From positions 1 to 48,123 of the forward strand of contig JAFRNP010000014.1 in NCBI GenBank assembly GCA_017430145.1: a DNA stretch of 48,123 nt, written 5' to 3'. Numbering within the stretch: position 1 is the stretch's first letter; every line of letters begins with the position of its first letter. Below, piece after piece: positions 1 through 8,116 of this stretch. Source of the DNA: Clostridia bacterium. Its GTDB lineage: Bacteria > Bacillota > Clostridia > Oscillospirales > Acutalibacteraceae. The position numbers and the translations under genes were made by a program. The notes under the pieces were generated by a model that did not search any database, was not told the origin of the DNA, and saw only the letters and a list, made by a program, of their open reading frames with translations.

Positions 1-1
1 C

Positions 2-1531
2 TTTACGTATTCGGAATACATGCTCGACCCCGAAACCTTCGGCTACGCCTCCACGCAGGGGCAGATGAATTATGCGTCCGAGGCGATCCTTGCCGAAATG
101 CTGAACGAATTTACCGTCTCCGACGCCGGATACCTGCTGATCGCCGGGGACCTGACCTGCGGCAGACGCGCGTCGCATCTGGCGTTTGCGCAGTACCTGC
201 GGGAAACGGAGCAGGCGAGCGGCAAGCAGATCTTTGTGACGATCGGCAACCACGACTGCGCGGCCGAAAGCAGCGCGGACAGGATCTCCATGGCGGAATT
301 CAGGGAGATCTACGCCGAATTCGGTTACGATGAGGCGCTTGCCCGCCATGAATCCTCCGCCTCTTACGCCGTGGATCTGGACGACGGTTTCCGCCTGCTT
401 GCGGTGGATTCCTGCATCTACGGCGAGGACGACGGCAGGATCGGCGCGGACGTTTTCAGCTGGATCAAAGAACAGACGGCTGCGGCAAAACGGGACGGCA
501 AAACGCCGATCGTGATGATGCACCACAGCCTTCTGCCCCATTACGAACTGCAGCCGATGATCGCCGACTGGCGGGTGTACGCCGGGTGGTTCGCGGACCA
601 CGGGATCCGAACCGTGCTCACCGGGCACATCCACGCAAACGATATCTCGTCCGCGGTCTCTGACGGCGGCAATACGGTCTATGATATCCAGACCGGGGCG
701 CTGATCTCCTCTCCGAATACCTACCGGATCCTGACGGTGGGGACCGATACCGTGGAGGTGGAGAGCCGCTTTATCACCCACGTTGACCCCGCGCTGCTGC
801 CTTCGCAGCTGACCGACGCACAAAAGGATATGCTCTCTGCGGATTTCTCCGGCTACGCGAAGGCGTACTACGTCAGCGGCGTGTGCAAGTGGCTGAACCG
901 GAACATCGGCTCCGTGAACCGGGTCGCCCGCTGGTTCCGTCTGAAAGAGGGCACAAAGGCCTACGCGGCGGCGGAGAAGGTCATGGGACGGCTGGGCGCC
1001 GCGGTGGGGCAGGATATCTACGATACCGGCGGCGGCCCGAGCATCGAGGCGGCGCTTGCGCCGTACGGCGTGGCGGTGCCGCAAAGCGGGTATATGAAAC
1101 CGTATGAAGTCGCCGCAAAGATCATGTACGGGTTCTTTTACGGGGACGAGGACGCGGCAGGCAGCGAAGAGGACGTGCAGTTGCTGCTGACCTGTCTGGA
1201 GGGCGCGATCCTGACCGCGCTGACAGACGGTGCGGAAGAAAACGACCTTTGCGCGCTTGCAGGGGCGTTGGACGTCCGGACGGATCTCGCGGCGGGCCTT
1301 TCTTCCCTGCCCGGGACCGTCCGGATGCGGCAGCTTGCCCGGAAACTGGCGGCGGCGCTGCTGGAGACGCTGGCAGGCGGGTTCGTTGACGACTGCAGCG
1401 CCCCGGCGGACCTGAACGTGACGCTCTCTTTCCGGGAAAGCAGGTCGGAAGCGCTGCCGCTGCATTTTCTGATCCGGCTTTTCAGAGCTTTTGCCGAACT
1501 TTGGAAGCGGCTGTTCCCATACGCGGCCTGA
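2..1531 (+). CDS. Metallophosphoesterase, 5' end outside window
   Basis: Calcineurin-like phosphoesterase, probably acting on a phosphoester or nucleotide substrate that cannot be named. The frame is open from base 2, ahead of the first ATG at 20. The first metal motif (D-x-H), which should precede this point, is missing, so the gene very likely starts before the window. The rest of the metal site is present: AGDLT, then GNHDC, MHHS and GHIHAND. A long C-terminal region of about 230 residues follows the catalytic domain and has no motif I recognise. The gene ends about 60 bases before the RsbW-like gene on the same strand. A second, more complete member of the superfamily lies at 34351-35949. 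Fold assignment is firm; substrate is unknown. Confidence 0.85.
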   Translation, partial: FTYSEYMLDPETFGYASTQGQMNYASEAILAEMLNEFTVSDAGYLLIAGDLTCGRRASHLAFAQYLRETEQASGKQIFVTIGNHDCAAESSADRISMAEFREIYAEFGYDEALARHESSASYAVDLDDGFRLLAVDSCIYGEDDGRIGADVFSWIKEQTAAAKRDGKTPIVMMHHSLLPHYELQPMIADWRVYAGWFADHGIRTVLTGHIHANDISSAVSDGGNTVYDIQTGALISSPNTYRILTVGTDTVEVESRFITHVDPALLPSQLTDAQKDMLSADFSGYAKAYYVSGVCKWLNRNIGSVNRVARWFRLKEGTKAYAAAEKVMGRLGAAVGQDIYDTGGGPSIEAALAPYGVAVPQSGYMKPYEVAAKIMYGFFYGDEDAAGSEEDVQLLLTCLEGAILTALTDGAEENDLCALAGALDVRTDLAAGLSSLPGTVRMRQLARKLAAALLETLAGGFVDDCSAPADLNVTLSFRESRSEALPLHFLIRLFRAFAELWKRLFPYAA

Positions 1532-1591
1532 CGGGATCGCCGTGCCGTGTACGGAATGCAGACGCCTTATGCAGAAAGGGGATTGAAAACG

Positions 1592-1999
1592 ATGGCGAAA
1601 ATTACGTTACCTGCCGTCATCGAAAGTATTGAAACGGCAACCGATTTTGTAAACGGGGTCCTGGAGGACGTGGGCTGTTCCATGCGCGCGCAGATGCAGC
1701 TTGCCATTGCGCTGGACGAATTGATGAGCAACGTGGCGCATTACGCCTATAAGTCCGGACAGGGCGACGTCACGGTTTCGATCGAGATCCTCAAAGACCC
1801 GAAGCGCGCGGTCCTCACCCTGACGGACGAAGGCGCGCCGTACAACCCGCTGGAAAAAGAGGACCCGGACGTAACGCTCTCTGCTGAAAAGCGGAAGATC
1901 GGCGGGCTGGGGATCTTTATCGTGAAGCGCTCCATGGACGATATGACCTACGAATACAAGGACGGCAAAAATATTGTCACGGTGGTCAAATATATCTGA
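1592..1999 (+). CDS. RsbW/SpoIIAB-like ATP-binding protein (HATPase)
   Basis: A 135-residue GHKL/HATPase domain protein of the anti-sigma-factor serine kinase type. Visible motifs are the N box (ALDELMSNVAHYAYK, with the Glu and Asn that hold Mg-ATP), the G1 box (LTDEGAPYNP) and the G2 glycine motif (KIGGLGIFIVK). I place the start at 1592 because the stretch GCAGAAAGGGGATTG lies just upstream; an in-frame ATG at 1547 would add 15 residues without homology. Family members phosphorylate anti-anti-sigma proteins or bind sigma factors. No STAS partner or sigma factor is adjacent, so the partner is unknown. A bidirectional terminator follows directly. Confidence 0.85.
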   Translation: MAKITLPAVIESIETATDFVNGVLEDVGCSMRAQMQLAIALDELMSNVAHYAYKSGQGDVTVSIEILKDPKRAVLTLTDEGAPYNPLEKEDPDVTLSAEKRKIGGLGIFIVKRSMDDMTYEYKDGKNIVTVVKYI

Positions 2000-2029
2000 T
2001 CCGGGCGGAAATGAAAGCACGGGCAGAAT

Positions 2030-2079
2030 AAAAAAAGAATTGCCGGAAGAGGATCAAACGGCCTCTTCCGGCTATTTTT
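2030..2079. terminator. Bidirectional rho-independent terminator
   Basis: An 11-bp perfect stem GCCGGAAGAGG (2042-2052) pairs with CCTCTTCCGGC (2062-2072). It is followed by TATTTTT on the plus strand and preceded by a run of A (2030-2036), which gives a T-run on the minus strand. It serves the converging RsbW-like and DUF218 genes. Confidence 0.9.
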
Positions 2080-2114
2080 CGTATGTGCAGACGGTCTCTC
2101 TGACAGGGGCTTTA

Positions 2115-3599
2115 TCACAGGACCGCCGACAGATATTTGATGACAACGGCAAGCACGATCATCAGCGTGGCGGCGGCGATAACGAACAGGTGCTTTTTCT
2201 TTTCCGAAACGAGCGTCGCAATAAATTCCCGCACGAAGGCGTTGATCCAGAAATACCGTTTCGTGGGGCTGCCGATCCCTTCCAGATGCTCGCCCTGTGT
2301 TTCGGCGATGAGCCCAGCGCGGAAAACGTGGTAGTTGGTGGTGGAAAACGCCGTTAAGGGGTCGTCAAAGCCGGCGTGTTCCCGGATCAGACGCATGGAG
2401 TTTTCGATATTCTCCCGGGTGTTGGCGGATCTGTTTTCCGAAAGGATGCGCTCCTCCCCGATCCCGACAGACAGCAGATAGTTTTTGATCGCGTCCGCCT
2501 CAGCCATGACCTCGTCCGGCCCCTGCCCGCCGGAGGGGACGAACACGGGCGCTTTGCCGGTCTTTTCCTGCTGCATGCGGGCAAATTCCAGCGCCCTGTC
2601 CGCGCGGGACTGCAGCAGGGGCGTCAGCGTGCCGTCGTCTTTGATCTGGCAGCCGAGGATCAGGATATAGTCCTTGTCAAACGCGGGGATATGCCGCGCG
2701 GCTTTGAAACCGAAAATGACCGTGCCGATCAGGATACATTCCAGATAGCTGACCAGCATGGAGATCACGCCCTCGGTGAACAGCTCGATATAAAGGCCGG
2801 CGCCCTGCTCGTTGTGTACGTCCATGATCGGGTTCGAGGACCACTGCAGATACTCGCCGAGGGCGACGGGCGCAAGCGTGAGCAGGCAGAGGCCCACGCC
2901 GAGAAAGGTGCCCAGCATATTCCGCCAGGTGCGGCCCTCTTTGCGCATCAGGCTGACGTTGCTGGCGGTGACAAAAATCGAAAGCACGAACGCGACGGGC
3001 AGAACGAATATGGAAAAGGTATGGATGACGCCGAGAAAGTTGTTGACCGAATCGATAACGCCTTTGTAGTTTATGCACTGCCACGCCTGGTACAGCATCA
3101 AAAAGCCCAGAAAGACGATCAGGCCGAGCTCCAGAACGTTACGGTACTGATACATGCTTTTTTTGACGTCAGCCCGGTAGCGGGAGATCACAAACCAGAG
3201 CACGGCGGCAAGAAAAAGCAGCGTCGCGGCGGGAATCGCGATATCGCCGGTGCTGTCGCCGAACGCGTTTTCGTAGGTGAGCACGCCGAAGGGATGCGTA
3301 TACAAACGGAACATGGACTGCATCTCGTCGCCGAAATAGACTTTGACGTTAGTCTTTCCTTTCCGTAAGGAAGCAAAGCGGATCAGCAGTTTTCCGTCCT
3401 CCGCGCTGTACCCGGTGATCTCGGCGCCGGGCGCGTCGTTTTCGATCTCAATGCGGATGTCGCGCGGGTCTTCGGGGATCGCCTGCGAAATGTAATTGTC
3501 GTTGAGCTCGACGGTATAGGTTTGGCCGAACACGACCAGAGCAGCCGCGCACAGGGCAAACAGAACGGCGCCGGTCAGGATCAGAGTTTTTTTGCTCAT
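2115..3599 (-). CDS. Multi-spanning membrane protein with YdcF/SanA (DUF218) domain
   Basis: A 494-residue protein with an N-terminal membrane segment (LILTGAVLFALCAAALVVFG), an extracytoplasmic stretch of roughly 100 residues, several further hydrophobic segments, then a C-terminal DUF218 domain. Typical signatures are DYILILGCQIKDDGTL, VPSGGQGPDE, ENRSANTRENIENS and a late TTNYHVFRAG. The family includes E. coli SanA, ElyC and YdcF, linked to cell-envelope functions; the reaction is not established. The combination with an extra-cytoplasmic N-terminal domain is common in Firmicutes. The start is supported by AAAGGAC upstream and a promoter about 90 bases further up. It converges on the RsbW-like gene. 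Confidence 0.85.
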   Translation of the reverse strand: MSKKTLILTGAVLFALCAAALVVFGQTYTVELNDNYISQAIPEDPRDIRIEIENDAPGAEITGYSAEDGKLLIRFASLRKGKTNVKVYFGDEMQSMFRLYTHPFGVLTYENAFGDSTGDIAIPAATLLFLAAVLWFVISRYRADVKKSMYQYRNVLELGLIVFLGFLMLYQAWQCINYKGVIDSVNNFLGVIHTFSIFVLPVAFVLSIFVTASNVSLMRKEGRTWRNMLGTFLGVGLCLLTLAPVALGEYLQWSSNPIMDVHNEQGAGLYIELFTEGVISMLVSYLECILIGTVIFGFKAARHIPAFDKDYILILGCQIKDDGTLTPLLQSRADRALEFARMQQEKTGKAPVFVPSGGQGPDEVMAEADAIKNYLLSVGIGEERILSENRSANTRENIENSMRLIREHAGFDDPLTAFSTTNYHVFRAGLIAETQGEHLEGIGSPTKRYFWINAFVREFIATLVSEKKKHLFVIAAATLMIVLAVVIKYLSAVL

Positions 3600-3692
3600 A
3601 TCAAACAGTCCTTTTAAGAATGCAAGTCACGTTTCGTAAAGGAAGAGCGCCGCGCGCAGAAAGCAGGCGGACCCTTACGGGTTCACGACGGT

Positions 3693-3722
3693 ATTATAGC
3701 ACACCGCTTGCGGCAGATGCAA
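3693..3722 (-). promoter_or_regulatory. Candidate sigma-A promoter for the DUF218 gene
   Basis: On the minus strand TTGCAT (3717-3722) and TATAAT (3693-3698) are separated by 18 bases, about 95 bases upstream of the start codon at 3599. Confidence 0.55.
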
Positions 3723-3771
3723 TGATTTCCGTAAGAAAAATGAATAAAAAAGAGAGAACAGAAGGGGAAAT

Positions 3772-3804
3772 GAAAAACCAGCCCCAAGGGCAGAACGGGG
3801 CTGG
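3772..3804 (-). terminator. Rho-independent terminator after res
   Basis: Stem CCAGCCCC (3778-3785) pairs with GGGGCTGG (3797-3804). On the minus strand the stem is followed by TTTTTC. It lies about 65 bases past the end of the type III restriction subunit gene. The rest of 3600-3868 shows no gene, only this hairpin and the DUF218 promoter. Confidence 0.8.
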
Positions 3805-3868
3805 GTGTATGTACGTTTGATTTTTCAATGATAGCTTCTGTTAAAAAGCAATTTTTTCATTCTTTACG

Positions 3869-6499
3869 TTATAAACCTTTAGCAATTTCCATAAATCGGT
3901 TATAGGAATACGCGCCGGGGTAATCCGGAGTTTTTGTCTCGAACACCATAAAATAACGATACATCGTTCCCGCCAGTGAATCCCACTGTGCCCCCATTTT
4001 TGCTTTTGCCTTGGATTCATTATTATCCAGATGGTCGCCCTTCGTTTCTATCAACAGCACTTTGCCGCTGTGTGTGTAGGCGATGATATCCGGATAGGCG
4101 TGAAATGCGCCGTTGATACAGAAACCCAATCTGGAGATATTGCGGTGCCACCATTTGATATTCCCCATGGTAGAAAGTTCTGCCACGGTTTTTCTTTCAA
4201 ATTCGTTCATATCTTCCTCAGCGGAATACAGAGATTTTGGATAAATAGAGGTAAAAGCAGTAGGAGAAATAACAGACGGAAGTGAATAGAAAGGCGTGCA
4301 GGTGATTTTATCCTGTTCCAGCCAAAGATCGAATTGTTTCAACCTATGCACTTCAAGAAGCTGTTTGATTTTTTTCTCTATTTTACTAATATATGGGTAG
4401 GCGGATTGTTCCATATCGCTCAACTGATCTTCTGTCATGTTATCCACGATTCGGTCAACATATTTTTTCAGTTCTTTGTCGTTGACACTGTTAATTCTGG
4501 ATATCTTATGACAGATCATATCTTTACAGCGCGCCAGCTTTGCATCCGACGGCTGAGAAGCGAACCATTCTTTAAAATATGCGCTGTCCGCACCGCGTAC
4601 CTGCCATACCTTCGGGGCGGCGTCAATGGCGTCGTCAGTATCTACGCGCACGATCTCCGCGTCGATGGAAGAAAAATCGATCTGAACGTCCTTATCCTTC
4701 AGCGTAAATCCTTCTTCCAGATGTTCCGGCGTAAGCAAAACGGATTCACCGTCGGAGAAAAGGCTCGGCGCCGTTTTCAGCATAAACTGCGGAATGGATA
4801 ATGCGGCGGCCTCTTCGGCAAACACATCGTTCATCCGGAAAGCGTTCATTTTATCACGCACTTCTGCAGGCGCAAGATTGAGTGCGGTAGATTCTGCGGT
4901 GTTCAACTGTTCCTCATATGCTTCGTTTTGTTGCAGTGCAGAGGAGAATATCTCGTCTGCCGCCGATGGTGCTTCATCTGTAGAAACGTCCGACGACAAC
5001 GCGGCTGCGATTTTCTCTTTTATTGCGGCGAGCTGATTGGCGGAGATTTCCTCCACCGGTTCCTCAGGCACGGTAAGCTGTTCCGGTTTTGTTGTCGGCG
5101 GCGCCTTCGGTTCGGGTGTGTATTCTGCATAATCTTTGGCACGGTAGTCCTTGTTGCTGAAACCGGCATTGTTCAATCCCTTTACCACACGATCAAGCGT
5201 TTGGCTGAAATCGGCGGAAGAGGTGATAACGTAAGAAATATTCAACACATTGCTGGGGTTTTTCTGTGTGTACGGTAAACGAAGAACGCGCCCGAGAATT
5301 TGTTCCACGTCCACCGTGGAGGTGCGGTTGGCAACAGTAGCCAGCACATAGGCAAAGGGGCAGTCCCAGCCCTCTTTTAAGGCGTTGACCGTGATGATAT
5401 AGCGCACCGGGCAGGCACGGGAGAGCAGGTCCATACCCTTCAGCTCATCCTTATCGCCGGTTTTGATGGCGATTTCCTCTGCCGGTATCCCCAAAGCAAT
5501 CAGCGTTGCCTTGATTTTTACATAGGTGATGCTTTCGCTGCCGACACGGGGCTGCGCCTGAAACAGCACGATGGGGCGGATATACCGTCCTGTCGTTTTT
5601 TCATCCTCTTTGGCCTTCGCTTCCAGCTTGCAGCGGATGCTGATGGCGTCCCCGTATACGTCCTCCTGTGATTTCCGGTTATATACGATCACCGGCAGCT
5701 TGACCATATTGGCGCGTTTGAGTTGCGCGGCGTCCACAAAGGAGATGATATTGCTGGTTTTGGAGGGGGTGGCGGTTAAATCCAACACAAAACAGGGGTT
5801 GAAGTTTTCCAGCATTTCCACACTGAGCTTTGAGGTCGCGTGGTGGCTCTCATCCACGATCACTACAGGGTTCAGGGAACGGATCACCTGGATCAGTGCC
5901 GTTTCATCCGTATCGGGCAGCAAAACGGATTTGTCCTGCATCAGCTTCGGGAACATGGCAAGGTTGCCGTTTTCCTGATAGGCTTTGCGTCCTTCCTGTT
6001 TGCTGGTACGGAAGGAATCATAGCTGAGAACAAAAACGGAAAGCTGCTCCGTCACGGTAGTGGGGTTGAAATTCTGACCGTTCAGCAGCTGCGCTTTGGA
6101 ATAGACCTCTACCGCGCCGCCGAAATCCACGTCGAGCTTCTGCCGGTACGGATGGTCCGGATTGCTGAGCGCGGCATACGTCTGCGTCAATATTGCGTCG
6201 GAGGGCACCAGCCAGACCACCGCCTTTGCGGTACGCACCGGCATGGCGTCGTAGATCGTTTTCACGGCGCTGGCTGCCAAAAAGGTTTTGCCGCCGCCGG
6301 TGGGGACTTTGAAGCAAACATCCGGCACGCCGTTTTTCAGGTTGTACCGATAGGCGGGCAGACCGTTCAACCCGATATTGACGTTCCTTTCATTCCAAAA
6401 TGCGGAATATGCCTTTGCCGCCGTGCCGGTTTCGGTGAGCAGCGTGAGAAAGCGGGATAAATCCGCAATGACATCTTTTTGATAGGTTTTAAGTTCCAT
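3869..6499 (-). CDS. res: Type III restriction endonuclease, Res subunit (helicase-nuclease)
   Basis: An 876-residue Res subunit of a type III restriction-modification system. With Mod it forms the complex that hydrolyses ATP, moves along DNA and cuts when two unmodified sites are met. Visible are Walker A PTGGGKT (residues 66-72), DEAD-box motif DESHH (216-220), motif III-like LTATPS, motif VI-like EQILGRVLRLPY, and a C-terminal PD-(D/E)xK nuclease (YPDIIAY then IETKG, about residues 815-835). Length is near the family's usual 850-1000. The start is supported by GTGGAGGAAATACG. It is the last gene of the mod - AAA/TOPRIM - res operon, 18 bases after the middle gene. All catalytic motifs look intact. 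Confidence 0.95.
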   Translation of the reverse strand: MELKTYQKDVIADLSRFLTLLTETGTAAKAYSAFWNERNVNIGLNGLPAYRYNLKNGVPDVCFKVPTGGGKTFLAASAVKTIYDAMPVRTAKAVVWLVPSDAILTQTYAALSNPDHPYRQKLDVDFGGAVEVYSKAQLLNGQNFNPTTVTEQLSVFVLSYDSFRTSKQEGRKAYQENGNLAMFPKLMQDKSVLLPDTDETALIQVIRSLNPVVIVDESHHATSKLSVEMLENFNPCFVLDLTATPSKTSNIISFVDAAQLKRANMVKLPVIVYNRKSQEDVYGDAISIRCKLEAKAKEDEKTTGRYIRPIVLFQAQPRVGSESITYVKIKATLIALGIPAEEIAIKTGDKDELKGMDLLSRACPVRYIITVNALKEGWDCPFAYVLATVANRTSTVDVEQILGRVLRLPYTQKNPSNVLNISYVITSSADFSQTLDRVVKGLNNAGFSNKDYRAKDYAEYTPEPKAPPTTKPEQLTVPEEPVEEISANQLAAIKEKIAAALSSDVSTDEAPSAADEIFSSALQQNEAYEEQLNTAESTALNLAPAEVRDKMNAFRMNDVFAEEAAALSIPQFMLKTAPSLFSDGESVLLTPEHLEEGFTLKDKDVQIDFSSIDAEIVRVDTDDAIDAAPKVWQVRGADSAYFKEWFASQPSDAKLARCKDMICHKISRINSVNDKELKKYVDRIVDNMTEDQLSDMEQSAYPYISKIEKKIKQLLEVHRLKQFDLWLEQDKITCTPFYSLPSVISPTAFTSIYPKSLYSAEEDMNEFERKTVAELSTMGNIKWWHRNISRLGFCINGAFHAYPDIIAYTHSGKVLLIETKGDHLDNNESKAKAKMGAQWDSLAGTMYRYFMVFETKTPDYPGAYSYNRFMEIAKGL

Positions 6500-6517
6500 C
6501 GTATTTCCTCCACTGGA

Positions 6518-8107
6518 CTATCTTGGAATCTCAGGCGGGAGATAGCGACTAATTGCTTCTGCTATCTCATCATGTTTAGCTCCTTTTAACAAAGACATAA
6601 CTATAGAGCAATACTCTTTGTCGGTGATACCAAGAAAATGACCAATCGAATTGGAGATATTTTTTTCGTTAAATACTTTAATGATTTCAAGATAATCGTT
6701 ACTGTCGAGTGGTGCCGTAAATCTTGTTATTTGCGTATTTCTTATTTTATCGTATTCAATATCAGAATAGAGATTTTCCAAACTTGCCTTTGCTTCAGTT
6801 TCGTCTTTTTTTGAAATCTCAGCACAGGTTAATTTGTATTTGATTTCAGCGACAACGCTTTGCAAAATCTGCTTATGAATTTGATTTGCATACCGATCTG
6901 CAATCACATACTTTTTGATCTCAGAAAACACCGCATCGGCATTTTTACCAATATGGACTGCCATAAAGCGAATTAGTTCTTCAACGATAAACAGGTTTTC
7001 AACTTCAGCAACTTGTAGCGTGAAGATATGATCTTTTTTGTGTTGTTCAATCTCATAATCCGAACGATAATCCCTGTCAATCAATCCATAAACATCATAT
7101 TCATGTAAAGTTTTATTCTTCTGAAACGCCTTTGTTTGCTGAATAACTTGTGTGCAGGAACCGCAGGGGATAACGTAGTATGAAGGATAGAGTTCCGAAT
7201 AAAGCTGAAAATCATAGCTATCGCTATCGCCTTCCACGAACAAAACTGGTTTTCTGCCGCCAAGAATATTTAAAAGCAACTCGTCCGGAAGATCATTATT
7301 CTCAATCAGTTTTTTCGTCCAGTGTTTACCATCATAGTTTTGAATCCAGATTTTATCCGAGTGGCTATGAGATGCGGCAAAGAATGTATCATGTGTAAAA
7401 TATACAAAAAGGCAATCGGGGCGTGCTTGTTCCAAGGCTTCCCATAACTGATTCACGACAGAACGGTGCAAATGGAGTTCAGGCTCATCAATAATCAATG
7501 TTTTTCCTTCTGGTGCACAAAGGACCGCAGCTATTAAATAGAGCGCTTCTCTTTCTCCGTCGCTCATCATTTTTGCGGAATAATGCTTATATTCCCCGTC
7601 TATATCATAGCCTGCGTAAAATTTCGAATCCTCAAAAACTAAATAAGGGTGAGAGAATATGCGACGCCAGATTTGGAGCAAAGTGTCGACTGTCAAATTA
7701 GGAACAGTTGGCATTTCTCCTCCATTTTCTTCAGCTTTTTTACATTCATTGAAGAAATCTTCTTTTTCTTTTTGATCTTTGGCGGCTAATGTTGAAAGAA
7801 CATCATCATAATCACTGAATAGTTTCGTGGTCTCTGAGTATTTATTATAAAAGATTGAAACCTTTTTTTTAGAATTGAATACTGTATTTTTTATTTCAGA
7901 GTATTTTTTTGGAGCAACTTCATCATTAAATCTTAAATCTCTTTGAGCTCCAATTCGATGTGCATTTTCCTTGATTAGGTGTTCGAGCCATATTCCCAAC
8001 CTGCTTTTCCCTGAACCATTTGCTCCAATGATAATTACAGAATTTGTATTGGTTTTATGCTCTTGTCCTTTCCCATCTTTGTCTGGAAGCCAATATGAAT
8101 ATTCCAT
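6518..8107 (-). CDS. AAA/ABC-type ATPase fused to TOPRIM (DUF4435-like), PARIS/OLD-like defence protein
   Basis: A 529-residue two-domain protein. The N-terminal ABC/SMC-like ATPase has Walker A GANGSGKS (28-35), signature-like MSDGERE (181-187), Walker B LIIDEPE (204-210) and a switch histidine FTHD (237-240). The C-terminal half has TOPRIM hallmarks: FVEGDSDS (290-297) with the conserved Glu, GLIDRDY (341-347) with the DxD pair, and VAEVENLFI (366-374), which resembles the E-x-EN motif of DUF4435. An ABC ATPase joined to DUF4435 is the make-up of PARIS (AriA plus AriB), for which single-chain forms are described; OLD-family nucleases have a similar plan. It lies 9 bases after mod, with a Shine-Dalgarno overlapping the mod stop, and 18 before res. 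Base composition is AT-rich. ATPase-TOPRIM assignment is firm; PARIS versus OLD is inference. Confidence 0.85.
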   Translation of the reverse strand: MEYSYWLPDKDGKGQEHKTNTNSVIIIGANGSGKSRLGIWLEHLIKENAHRIGAQRDLRFNDEVAPKKYSEIKNTVFNSKKKVSIFYNKYSETTKLFSDYDDVLSTLAAKDQKEKEDFFNECKKAEENGGEMPTVPNLTVDTLLQIWRRIFSHPYLVFEDSKFYAGYDIDGEYKHYSAKMMSDGEREALYLIAAVLCAPEGKTLIIDEPELHLHRSVVNQLWEALEQARPDCLFVYFTHDTFFAASHSHSDKIWIQNYDGKHWTKKLIENNDLPDELLLNILGGRKPVLFVEGDSDSYDFQLYSELYPSYYVIPCGSCTQVIQQTKAFQKNKTLHEYDVYGLIDRDYRSDYEIEQHKKDHIFTLQVAEVENLFIVEELIRFMAVHIGKNADAVFSEIKKYVIADRYANQIHKQILQSVVAEIKYKLTCAEISKKDETEAKASLENLYSDIEYDKIRNTQITRFTAPLDSNDYLEIIKVFNEKNISNSIGHFLGITDKEYCSIVMSLLKGAKHDEIAEAISRYLPPEIPR

Positions 8108-8116
8108 TTTGTTTCC

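Noticed and set aside
2376-3368. A 330-codon open frame on the plus strand opposite the DUF218 gene.
   Set aside because: It lies antisense to a gene with clear domains; its composition (His/Gln/Asp/Arg-rich) is typical of a GC-rich shadow frame.
6518-8107. The middle gene of the restriction operon as a type I specificity subunit or an ABC transporter ATPase.
   Set aside because: There are no repeat recognition domains and no permease partner; the TOPRIM half fits a nuclease instead.
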